From: GCA-003244245 sp036494005
Lineage (GTDB): Bacteria > Actinomycetota > Actinomycetes > Mycobacteriales > Pseudonocardiaceae
Length of the DNA stretch: 13,213 nucleotides
NCBI GenBank assembly: GCA_036494005.1
Contig: DASXOV010000007.1
Coordinates: 1 to 13,213 of the forward strand
Reading direction: 5' to 3'
In this document: positions 6,955 to 13,213 of the stretch, piece by piece
How the letters are laid out: each line of letters starts with the position of its first letter
How positions within the stretch are numbered: the first letter of the stretch is position 1
Program-made: the position numbers and the translations under genes
The notes under the pieces: generated by a model
Database searches by the model: none
Told to the model about the DNA's origin: nothing
The model's input: only the letters and a program-made list of their open reading frames with translations

Positions 6955-8217
6955 ATGGCCCAGACCAGCATCTGGCAGCAGATCCTCGACTACTCCAACC
7001 GCGCCGACCCGTACCCGCTCTACGCCGAGCTGCGCAAGACACCCGTGGTGCAGGCAGAGGACGGCAGCTATGTCGTGAGCACCTATCGGGAGATCGTCGC
7101 CCTGCTCCACGACCCACGGCTCAGCTCGGACATCCGCAACCTCCCCGAGCTGGGAACCGATGCGGCGACGGCGTCCGAAGAGGGCACTGCCGGGCTGCCG
7201 CCCAACGTCATCCAAACCGATCCGCCCGAGCACGACCGGATCCGGCGCCTGCTGACGCGGAACTTCGGGCCGCCCCACCGCCCCGGTCGCATCGACAGCA
7301 TGCTTCCCGACATGCTCGAGATCGTGACGAGTGAGATCGACGACTTCACAGGCAGGGACCGGTCGGGCCCGACCCGGGTCGACATCGTCGACGACTTCGC
7401 CTATCCGTTCCCGGTCACGGTGATCTGCCGACTGCTGGGAGTACCCCGCGCGGACGAACCGCTGTTCCAGGCAATGTCCGACGCGTTGATCAAGGCAATC
7501 GACCCGACCACCGGAGGGATCGCGGAGCGGCGGCGCCGACGCGCCAAGGCACGCGCCGACCTCGGTCAGTACTTCGCCCAGCTTCTTGATGCCCGCCACG
7601 GCCAACCGGGCGACGACCTGCTCTCCGGGCTGCTCAGCGGCGACGGCCCCGACGCACCGATGCCACGGCAGGAGGTGCTGGGCAACGCGGCGCTGCTCCT
7701 CGTCGCCGGCCACGAGACGACCGTCAACCTCATCACCAACGGCATGCTCACCCTCCTGCGGCACCCCGGGGTGCTCGACCGGCTACGCCGCGGCGACGAG
7801 CCCGATCTGGCCGCCCGGGTGATCGAGGAACTCCTGCGCTACGAACCACCGGTGCATTCTCTGTCCAACAATCGGAACACCCTCGACGACATCGAGGTCG
7901 CCGGCACCATCATCCCCAAGGGCTCACTGGTCACCCTCGTGCTGGCCGCAGGCAGCCGCGACCCGGCCGACGTCCCCGATCCCGACCGCTTCGACCCCGA
8001 CCGCGAGCACAACCAGCACCTGGGCTTCGGCGGCGGCGTCCACTACTGCTTCGGTGCCCCGTTGGCTCGTCCCGAGACGCAGATCGCCCTCACCGAACTC
8101 GCACGCCGGCTGAAGAACCCCCGACTCGTCACCGACCCACCGCCCTACCGCCCGAATCCCCTTCTGCGCGGCCCCCGCCACCTCCTCGTCGAGATCGACG
8201 GCGTCAACCCCGCGTAA
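6955..8217 (+). CDS. Cytochrome P450 monooxygenase
   Basis: From ATG 6955 the protein has 420 residues, a normal size for a soluble bacterial P450. It begins MAQTSIWQQILDYSNRADPY, followed by the common PLYAELRKTPV. The C-helix region carries PPEHDRIRRLL. The I-helix has AGHETT (251-256), with the acid-threonine pair used in oxygen activation. The K-helix ExxR is E292-L-L-R295, followed by RFDPDR (345-350). The heme loop is FGGGVHYCFGAPLAR with the ligand Cys365. All core motifs are intact, so it should be active. It is soluble and would take electrons from the fusion protein encoded immediately upstream. An in-frame GTG at 6898 would add 19 residues and overlap the previous stop codon. The substrate and CYP family cannot be read from the sequence. 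Confidence 0.95.
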   Translation: MAQTSIWQQILDYSNRADPYPLYAELRKTPVVQAEDGSYVVSTYREIVALLHDPRLSSDIRNLPELGTDAATASEEGTAGLPPNVIQTDPPEHDRIRRLLTRNFGPPHRPGRIDSMLPDMLEIVTSEIDDFTGRDRSGPTRVDIVDDFAYPFPVTVICRLLGVPRADEPLFQAMSDALIKAIDPTTGGIAERRRRRAKARADLGQYFAQLLDARHGQPGDDLLSGLLSGDGPDAPMPRQEVLGNAALLLVAGHETTVNLITNGMLTLLRHPGVLDRLRRGDEPDLAARVIEELLRYEPPVHSLSNNRNTLDDIEVAGTIIPKGSLVTLVLAAGSRDPADVPDPDRFDPDREHNQHLGFGGGVHYCFGAPLARPETQIALTELARRLKNPRLVTDPPPYRPNPLLRGPRHLLVEIDGVNPA

Positions 8218-8264
8218 CGCCGCCCGGCCGAGACGTGATCCGTACTCGAGGAAGGAATCCCGGC

Positions 8265-10004
8265 ATGGCGACAACATGTGCCGATTACATCATTGCGACA
8301 CTCAAGGCGTCCGGTGCGCGTCGCGTGTACGGCATCCCGGGCGACTCGTTGAATGGGTTCACCGACGCGCTGCGCCGAGACGGCGAAGTCACCTGGCAGC
8401 ACGTCCGCCACGAGGAAGCCGCCGCGTTCGCCGCCGCCGGTGAGGCCGCGATCACCGGTGAGCTCGCGGTGGCCGCCGGGAGTTGCGGCCCGGGTAATCT
8501 CCACCTGATCAATGGGCTGTGGGACGCGAGCCGCAGCCGCGTGCCGGTGCTCGCGATCGCGGCACAGATCCCGAGGGAAGAGATCGGCAGCGGCTACTTC
8601 CAGGAGACCCACCCGCAGGACTTCTACCGGGAGCTCGCCGTCTACACCGAGCTCGTCAGCATCCCGGAGCAGGTGCCTCGAGTGCTCGAGATCGCCATGC
8701 GGACCGCCATCACCCAGCGCGGCGTCGCGGTCGTCGTCATCCCGGGCGAAGTGTTCCTGGCCGAAGCGCCCACCGACCTCAAGGTTCGTCCGGTCCGCAC
8801 GACGACCCCCATCGTCCGTCCCGATGACGAGGCGCTCGCAGCCGCTGCCGAGGTATTGAACAGAGCCAAGGCCGTCACGATCCTCGCGGGCGCAGGCGTT
8901 GCCGGGGCACACGACGAGCTGATCGAGCTCGCCGCGTCACTGAAGGCGCCGATCGTCCACACCCTTCGGGGCAAGGAGTTCGTCGAGTACGACAATCCCT
9001 ACGACGTCGGCATGACCGGGCTCATCGGCTGGAGCTCCGGGTATCGGGCGATGGAGCACTGCGACGCGCTGTTGATGCTGGGCACGGACTTTCCCTACCG
9101 CCCGTTCTACCCGCCGGCGGGCACGCCGATCATCCAGGTCGACGTGCGCGGCGAACAGATCGGTCGTCGAGCGCCGGTAGAAGTCCCTCTCGTCGGGACA
9201 GTGAAGGACACCGCACGAGCGCTGCTGCCCCTGCTGAAGCCGAAGTCGGACTCCGGGCACGTGGAGACGATGCTCGCCCACTACCAGCGGGCCCGTCGGC
9301 GCCTCGACGCCCTGTCGACGAGCACCCGCGACCGCGGCGGCATCCACCCACAACTCGTCGCCGCCACGATCGACCGTCTCGCGACCGACGATGCGGTCTT
9401 CTCCGCCGACGTGGGAACGCCGACGATCTGGGCCGCCCGCTATCTCCGGATGAATGGCCGCAGGAGGCTCATCGGCTCGTTCACACACGCGAGCATGGCC
9501 AACGCGCTGCCCCAGGCGATCGGCGTCCAGGCAAGCCGGCTCGATCGCCAGGTCATAGCCCTCTCCGGCGACGGCGGGCTCGCGATGCTGCTCGGCGAGC
9601 TCATCACACTTCGCCAGCAACAGCTGCCGGTGAAGGTCGTGGTGTTCAACAACGGGGCACTCGCGTTCGTCGAGCTCGAGATGAAGGCCGCCGGAATCGT
9701 GAACTTCGGAACCGACCTCGACAACCCTGACTTCGCGGCGATCGCGACCGCCACCGGGCTCTTCGGGGTTCGCGTCGAGCGCGCCACCGACCTCGAAGGT
9801 GCCCTGAGCGCCGCGTTCGCCCATGACGGGCCTGCGCTTGTCGACGTACACACCGCGCGCCAGGAACTCGCACTGCCACCGAAGATCACCTTGGAACAGG
9901 CGAAGGGCTTCACGCTCTACGCAACCCGCACAATCCTCTCCGGAGGCGGCGAGGAGATCCTCGAGCTCGTGCGCACCAACCTGCGAGACCTACGCAGCGA
10001 GTAA
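8265..10004 (+). CDS. poxB: Pyruvate dehydrogenase (quinone) / pyruvate oxidase, PoxB type
   Basis: The 579-residue protein is a thiamine diphosphate enzyme very close to E. coli PoxB (572 residues) along its whole length. Shared stretches include GDSLNG, RHEEAAAFAA, AGSCGPGNLHLINGL, IGSGYFQETHPQ, LRGKEFVEYDNPYDVGMTGL and SMANALPQAIG. Glu50 sits where the cofactor-activating glutamate lies in E. coli PoxB. The ThDP/Mg motif is GDG (435-437) to NN (462-463). The C-terminal LEQAKGFTLY and the following helix match the segment that lets PoxB bind the membrane when reduced. It oxidises pyruvate to acetate and CO2 and passes electrons through FAD to the quinone pool. ATG 8265 follows GAGGAAGGAA closely; an in-frame ATG... 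or GTG upstream (8235) lacks such a site. It lies 47 bases after the P450 gene on the same strand and is probably in one transcript with it. Confidence 0.95.
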   Translation: MATTCADYIIATLKASGARRVYGIPGDSLNGFTDALRRDGEVTWQHVRHEEAAAFAAAGEAAITGELAVAAGSCGPGNLHLINGLWDASRSRVPVLAIAAQIPREEIGSGYFQETHPQDFYRELAVYTELVSIPEQVPRVLEIAMRTAITQRGVAVVVIPGEVFLAEAPTDLKVRPVRTTTPIVRPDDEALAAAAEVLNRAKAVTILAGAGVAGAHDELIELAASLKAPIVHTLRGKEFVEYDNPYDVGMTGLIGWSSGYRAMEHCDALLMLGTDFPYRPFYPPAGTPIIQVDVRGEQIGRRAPVEVPLVGTVKDTARALLPLLKPKSDSGHVETMLAHYQRARRRLDALSTSTRDRGGIHPQLVAATIDRLATDDAVFSADVGTPTIWAARYLRMNGRRRLIGSFTHASMANALPQAIGVQASRLDRQVIALSGDGGLAMLLGELITLRQQQLPVKVVVFNNGALAFVELEMKAAGIVNFGTDLDNPDFAAIATATGLFGVRVERATDLEGALSAAFAHDGPALVDVHTARQELALPPKITLEQAKGFTLYATRTILSGGGEEILELVRTNLRDLRSE

Positions 10005-10007
10005 TCG

Positions 10008-10030
10008 CCGCATCGGTCGATTCAGTGCGG
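10008..10030. terminator. Weak hairpin between convergent genes
   Basis: CCGCA (10008-10012) pairs with TGCGG (10026-10030) across a 13-base loop, just after the poxB stop and before the end of the convergent regulator gene. The stem is short and no T-run follows, so termination is only a possibility. Confidence 0.22.
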
Positions 10031-10073
10031 GTAGGCGGGCTGCCAGCTAACTCCGAGGCTACTGAGGTCTGGG

Positions 10074-11543
10074 TCAGCCGCTCGTCCCGGCTGCGGGGCC
10101 AGTCCCACACCCGCCGTCCGGGGCGGATCTTGCGCCCGGTGTGGTCGCAGCGCCCAGGCGATCCTCCAGCGGTGAGCTGATGCGGTCGACCACATCCAGC
10201 GGGGAGACCTCCCGGTCGGCCGCAGTTCTGCGGGTGCTGCGCCCGTAGCGCTCGTGGGCCGCCTGCTTGCTCACCCCCAGCGCCCGGCCGATCTCGGTCC
10301 ACCGCGCGCCCCGGTGGCGGGCCAGCTTGACCAGCCTCGACCGCCACAGTTCCACCACCTGGGCCAGCACGTCCGCCGCCACCAGCGCTTCGAGCACCGG
10401 ACGCAGATGGCGCCGGTCGACGGAGTACTCGGGCTGCTCCGTTGCCTCCGGTGGCAGGTACCGGGTGAAGCGGGCGGCGGCACGCAGGGCGTCCTGGGTC
10501 TGCCGCCGCAGCGGTACCCGGTGCAGGGATGGCCGGTGGCCACCGTGCGCGTCCGGGACCGGCCGGGTGCGCCGGTCCACGCCGCCCGGTTCGGCATGGG
10601 CCTGCGCCGGAAGCGCCAGGTGCAGGCGCACGGTGGTGCCCGCCGGGCAGGTGTACATGCGGACCAGATCGCAGAGGTGGTTGACCAGCAACAGCCCACG
10701 GCCGCCGGCCTGGTTGCGGTCGACGGGGCGACGTCCGGCGAGCGGGTCGGTGACGTGCCCGCCGTCGCGAACCTCACAGACCAGGTTGCCGTCCTCGGCC
10801 CAGACGGCCAGCGTTCCGCCACCACCGCCGTGCGCCACGCTGTTCGCGACCAGCTCTCCGACGATCAATTCGAGCTCGGTGTGGTCCCCGTCCAGCCCGT
10901 GCCCGATGGCCTGCTCGACGGCGAACAGGCGTGCCTGCGCCAGGCTGGTGGACGTGAAGGTGATGCTCGGGGCCTCCGGTGCGGGCAGCGGCTGGTTGTA
11001 GTGGGCGACGATGCGCTCGGGTGCGTAGGCGGCGCTCGTGCGGGTACCGCAGGCATCGGTGAGCACCGGGTGGGTGGCCTCGGCGTCGGCCAGCACCTGC
11101 GGGCTCAGCCGCTCGACGTCGTAGGGGCACAGGATGCTGACGGCCCGGTCGGCGAACGCCAGATTGATCAGCGCCTCATGCTGGACGCAGGCCGGGTATT
11201 CCGTGGCGGTGCGGCCCGCCCAGATCGGTTCACCGATGATCCACGCCCGCTTGCCGCGATGGGCGTCGGCGAAGGCGCTCAGCACCCCGGGGATGATCCG
11301 TCCCGGGTTGCGGCCGACCTGCGTCATGTCCAGAGCCCGCACCCGCTTCGCGTCGGCGCCCAGCTCACTCAGGATGAGCCGCAGGTTCGGGCCGGGCACG
11401 GCGACGGCGACGGGCTCGCCCGCGTCCAACCCGGCACGGATGAACTGAACCGTGCCTTCCAGGTACTCCTCGGCACCGCGGTAGAAGAGCGCAGGGTGCA
11501 CGAACGCGCCAGCGGCGGGAGCGTCCAGGGTGGGCATCACCAT
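10074..11543 (-). CDS. MEDS-domain / RsbW-like HATPase regulator with a C-terminal helix-turn-helix
   Basis: The 489-residue protein has three parts. Residues about 13-165 are a MEDS (DcmR-type sensory) domain: FVHPALFYRGAEEYLEGTVQ, a central RGKRAWIIGEPIWAGR, and LCPYDVERL. Residues about 195-310 are a HATPase of the anti-sigma (RsbW) type, with the N-box ELIVGELVANSVAH (about 228-241), a VRDGG motif near 260 and GGRGLLLVNHLCD (about 279-291). After a linker comes a further helical region with WTEIGRALGVSKQAAHERYG (415-434), a good helix-turn-helix. MEDS-HATPase proteins in actinobacteria are usually near 300 residues, so the added DNA-binding-like end is unusual. Two starts are close together, ATG 11543 and ATG 11537; GAGG and AAGG lie upstream of both. 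The gene is convergent with poxB (69-base gap) and divergent from the aminotransferase gene. It probably controls a sigma factor or a nearby promoter; its signal is unknown. Confidence 0.88.
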   Translation of the reverse strand: MVMPTLDAPAAGAFVHPALFYRGAEEYLEGTVQFIRAGLDAGEPVAVAVPGPNLRLILSELGADAKRVRALDMTQVGRNPGRIIPGVLSAFADAHRGKRAWIIGEPIWAGRTATEYPACVQHEALINLAFADRAVSILCPYDVERLSPQVLADAEATHPVLTDACGTRTSAAYAPERIVAHYNQPLPAPEAPSITFTSTSLAQARLFAVEQAIGHGLDGDHTELELIVGELVANSVAHGGGGGTLAVWAEDGNLVCEVRDGGHVTDPLAGRRPVDRNQAGGRGLLLVNHLCDLVRMYTCPAGTTVRLHLALPAQAHAEPGGVDRRTRPVPDAHGGHRPSLHRVPLRRQTQDALRAAARFTRYLPPEATEQPEYSVDRRHLRPVLEALVAADVLAQVVELWRSRLVKLARHRGARWTEIGRALGVSKQAAHERYGRSTRRTAADREVSPLDVVDRISSPLEDRLGAATTPGARSAPDGGCGTGPAAGTSG

Positions 11544-11636
11544 CGCCTTGCCTCGATCATCAGACGGGCGCGGGCGCTGCGCGCGCGGAAAGAGCACAGG
11601 GGACCGCCCTCCCAGGAAACGTAGGTGCTCGGAACT

Positions 11637-11647
11637 GTTGTCACAAC
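11637..11647. promoter_or_regulatory. Inverted repeat GTTGT-C-ACAAC, possible operator
   Basis: Two 5-base arms around one base lie about 95 bases upstream of the regulator start, in the divergent gap. It is short and could be chance, but the place and the lower GC content make it a candidate binding site. Confidence 0.28.
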
Positions 11648-11763
11648 CCGGAGACACCCATGACACATGGTGACTGAAGTCCTCGCTCTCCGCAGTGCGG
11701 TACGGACTCGCTCCGTCCCGGACGGTTGGGCGGTGGGTAGTCGGGCGGTGACGATCGGCTACC

Positions 11764-11777
11764 GTGACCGACGTCAC
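11764..11777. promoter_or_regulatory. Inverted repeat GTGAC-CGAC-GTCAC, possible operator for the serine-cycle genes
   Basis: The 5-base arms are perfect, with a four-base spacer, 112 bases before the aminotransferase start. A further GGTGAC copy lies just upstream (about 11747-11752). Its role is inferred from position only. Confidence 0.3.
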
Positions 11778-11888
11778 CAGGACTCGACCCGGGGACGTTC
11801 CACGGCTGAATCGCCCCACAGGGGCGGCCGCGCAACTCCTGGCCGTCCCCATTTCAGCCGCCGCGACGGCTGGGAAGGCAGGATCGAC

Positions 11889-13058
11889 GTGCACACCGGG
11901 CTCACCCACCTGTTCATCCCCGGGCCGACCAACGTCCCCGACGCCGTGCGGCGGGCGATGAACGTGCCCATGCAGGACCACCGCGCCCCCGACTTCCCCG
12001 AACTCACCCTGCCGCTGCTGCGTGACCTGAAGACGCTGCTGGCCAACGAAACCGGCCGGGTCTTCCTCTACCCCGCCTCCGGCACCGGAGCGTGGGAGGC
12101 GGCCATCACCAACACGCTCAACCCCGGCGACCGGGTACTCATGTCGCGATTCGGCCAGTTCTCGCACCTGTGGGCCGAGATGGCCCGGCGGCTGGGACTG
12201 GACGTGGTGTGCGTCGACGCCGAGTGGGGTGAGGGCGTTCCGGTGCAGCAGTATCAGCGCCATCTCACCGAGGACAAGACGATCAAGGGCGTCTTCGCCA
12301 CCCACAACGAGACCTCCACCGGAGTCACCTCCGACATCGCCGCGGTCCGGGCCGCCATGGACCAGGCGGGCTCCGACGCGCTGCTCTTCGTCGACGGTGT
12401 CTCCTCGATCGCCTCGATCGACTTCCAGCAGGAGGCGTGGGGTGTCGACCTGGCGGTCACCGGGTCGCAGAAGGGCCTCATGATGCCCCCCGGGCTGGCG
12501 GTGCTCGGGGTCAGCGCGAAGGCGCTGCAGGCCGCCGAGCGCGCCACCATGGCCCGCAGCTTCTTCAGCTTCGCCGACCAGATCGCGACGAACGACGCCG
12601 GCTACTTCCCGTACACCCCGCCCATTGCGCTGCTGCACGGTCTGCGCGCTGCCCTCGACCTGCTGTTCGCCGAAGGGTTGCCTGCTGTCTTCGCCCGGCA
12701 CCATCGGCTGGCCGAAGGCATCCGCCGGGGCGTCGACGCCCTCGGCCTGCCGCTGTGCGCCGTCTCCCCCGACCTGTACTCCGACACCGTCACCACCATC
12801 ACCGTGCCCGAAGGGGTCGACGGGGCCGAGGTCTGCCGGATCGCCTACCGGCGGTACCGCACCTCGTTCGGGGGCGGGTTGACCAAGCTCGCGGGCAAGG
12901 TCTTCCGCATCGGCCACCTCGGCGACCTCAACGAGATCTCCTGCCTTGCCGCGCTGGCCGCCGCCGAGATCTCGCTCGCCGACGCGGGAGCCAAAGTCGA
13001 ACTCGGCGGCGGCGTCGCCGCAGCTCAGACCTACTACCGCCGGGAGTCAGATCGATGA
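11889..13058 (+). CDS. Serine-glyoxylate aminotransferase
   Basis: The 389-residue protein is a class V PLP aminotransferase of the serine-glyoxylate type, transferring the amino group of L-serine to glyoxylate to give hydroxypyruvate and glycine. Family signs are FIPGPTNVPDAVRRAMN near the start, MQDHRAPDFPEL, ASGTGAWEAAITN (the cofactor phosphate loop), FATHNETSTGV, FVDGVSSIAS and TGSQKGLMMPPG with the PLP lysine at 195. The C-terminal FRIGHLGDLNE is also typical. The GTG start at 11889 is chosen because AGGA lies five bases upstream and the family homology begins there; the length then matches known enzymes (about 390-400). The stop overlaps the start of the malyl-CoA lyase gene (ATGA), so the two are co-translated. 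In methylotrophs this gene is called sgaA; here a role in glyoxylate or one-carbon assimilation is inferred. Confidence 0.93.
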   Translation: MHTGLTHLFIPGPTNVPDAVRRAMNVPMQDHRAPDFPELTLPLLRDLKTLLANETGRVFLYPASGTGAWEAAITNTLNPGDRVLMSRFGQFSHLWAEMARRLGLDVVCVDAEWGEGVPVQQYQRHLTEDKTIKGVFATHNETSTGVTSDIAAVRAAMDQAGSDALLFVDGVSSIASIDFQQEAWGVDLAVTGSQKGLMMPPGLAVLGVSAKALQAAERATMARSFFSFADQIATNDAGYFPYTPPIALLHGLRAALDLLFAEGLPAVFARHHRLAEGIRRGVDALGLPLCAVSPDLYSDTVTTITVPEGVDGAEVCRIAYRRYRTSFGGGLTKLAGKVFRIGHLGDLNEISCLAALAAAEISLADAGAKVELGGGVAAAQTYYRRESDR

Positions 13059-13213
13059 GCCACACTCTCTATCCGATGCGCCGGTCCCGGTTGCAGCGCA
13101 GCGAGCTCGCCGTGCCGGGCTCCAATCCGGCCTTCATGGAGAAGGCCGCGAACGGCCCGGCCGACTACGTCTTCCTCGACCTGGAGGACGCCGTCGCGCC
13201 ACCCGACAAGGAG
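13055..13213 (+). CDS. Malyl-CoA lyase (HpcH/HpaI / CitE-like), N-terminal part
   Basis: Only the first 53 residues are present before the right edge. They start MSHTLYPMRRSRLQRSELAV and include PGSNPAFMEKAA and YVFLDLEDAVAPPDKE, which is the characteristic opening of malyl-CoA and beta-methylmalyl-CoA lyases. The SELAVPGS and FLDLEDAV motifs form the first strands of the aldolase barrel. The enzyme splits malyl-CoA into acetyl-CoA and glyoxylate. The ATG at 13055 overlaps the stop of the aminotransferase gene, which uses the glyoxylate made here. A role in the serine cycle is most likely; the ethylmalonyl-CoA pathway is an alternative. Confidence 0.88.
   Translation, partial: MSHTLYPMRRSRLQRSELAVPGSNPAFMEKAANGPADYVFLDLEDAVAPPDKE

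Larger units (their letters stand above)
11544..11888. other. 345-base divergent intergenic region
   Basis: The region lies between the regulator (minus) and the aminotransferase gene (plus), so it should hold both promoters. Two inverted repeats (11637-11647 and 11764-11777) are visible. A frame in line with the aminotransferase is open back to 11667, but that extension is rich in Arg, Ser and Gly and does not resemble the enzyme family. No clear sigma-factor consensus or RNA gene was found. Confidence 0.45.

Noticed and set aside
11544..12917. Extension of the regulator frame upstream of 11543, giving one very long minus-strand frame
   Set aside because: This part is antisense to the well-supported aminotransferase gene, and the MEDS domain begins right after the ATG at 11543.

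Overview
This is very GC-rich DNA with dense genes on both strands. Several features point to an actinomycete: a DUF222/13E12-type HNH-family gene, a MEDS/HATPase regulator, a class I-type P450 with a 3Fe-4S ferredoxin, and an OmpA-like lipoprotein without other Gram-negative envelope genes. A Pseudonocardiaceae-like host would fit, but the genus is a guess.

Layout. (1) 1-896, minus: the N-terminal part of a DUF222 (13E12 repeat) protein that runs off the left edge. (2) 897-1799: about 0.9 kb without an intact gene. It holds three different 15-bp tandem repeats of about three copies each, a frameshifted remnant that resembles the N-terminus of the Wadjet-associated TIGR02679/JetD-like family, and two palindromes. 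(3) 1800-4946, plus: a compact three-gene unit coding a soluble helical protein of unknown function, a four-helix membrane protein with a long C-terminal coiled coil, and an OmpA-domain lipoprotein. The last two genes overlap by ATGA. This looks like an envelope-spanning complex and I cannot match it to a named system. (4) 4947-5293: a gap with a decayed DUF1772-like C-terminus on the minus strand. (5) 5294-10004, plus: a ferredoxin-ferredoxin reductase fusion, a cytochrome P450 and a PoxB-type pyruvate:quinone oxidoreductase, closely spaced and probably co-transcribed. (6) 10074-11543, minus: a regulator that joins a MEDS sensory domain, an RsbW-like HATPase and a C-terminal helix-turn-helix. 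(7) 11889-13213, plus: serine-glyoxylate aminotransferase, overlapping by ATGA with the start of a malyl-CoA lyase gene cut by the right edge. These are two steps of the serine cycle.

How they may work together. The fusion protein should carry electrons from NAD(P)H through FAD and an iron-sulfur cluster to the P450 next to it; the P450 substrate cannot be read from the sequence. PoxB oxidises pyruvate to acetate and CO2. Malyl-CoA lyase releases glyoxylate and acetyl-CoA, and the aminotransferase passes an amino group from serine to that glyoxylate. The MEDS regulator is divergent from this pair and convergent with poxB, so it is placed to control either. The best candidates for something undescribed are the three-gene OmpA-lipoprotein unit and the MEDS-HATPase-HTH fusion.
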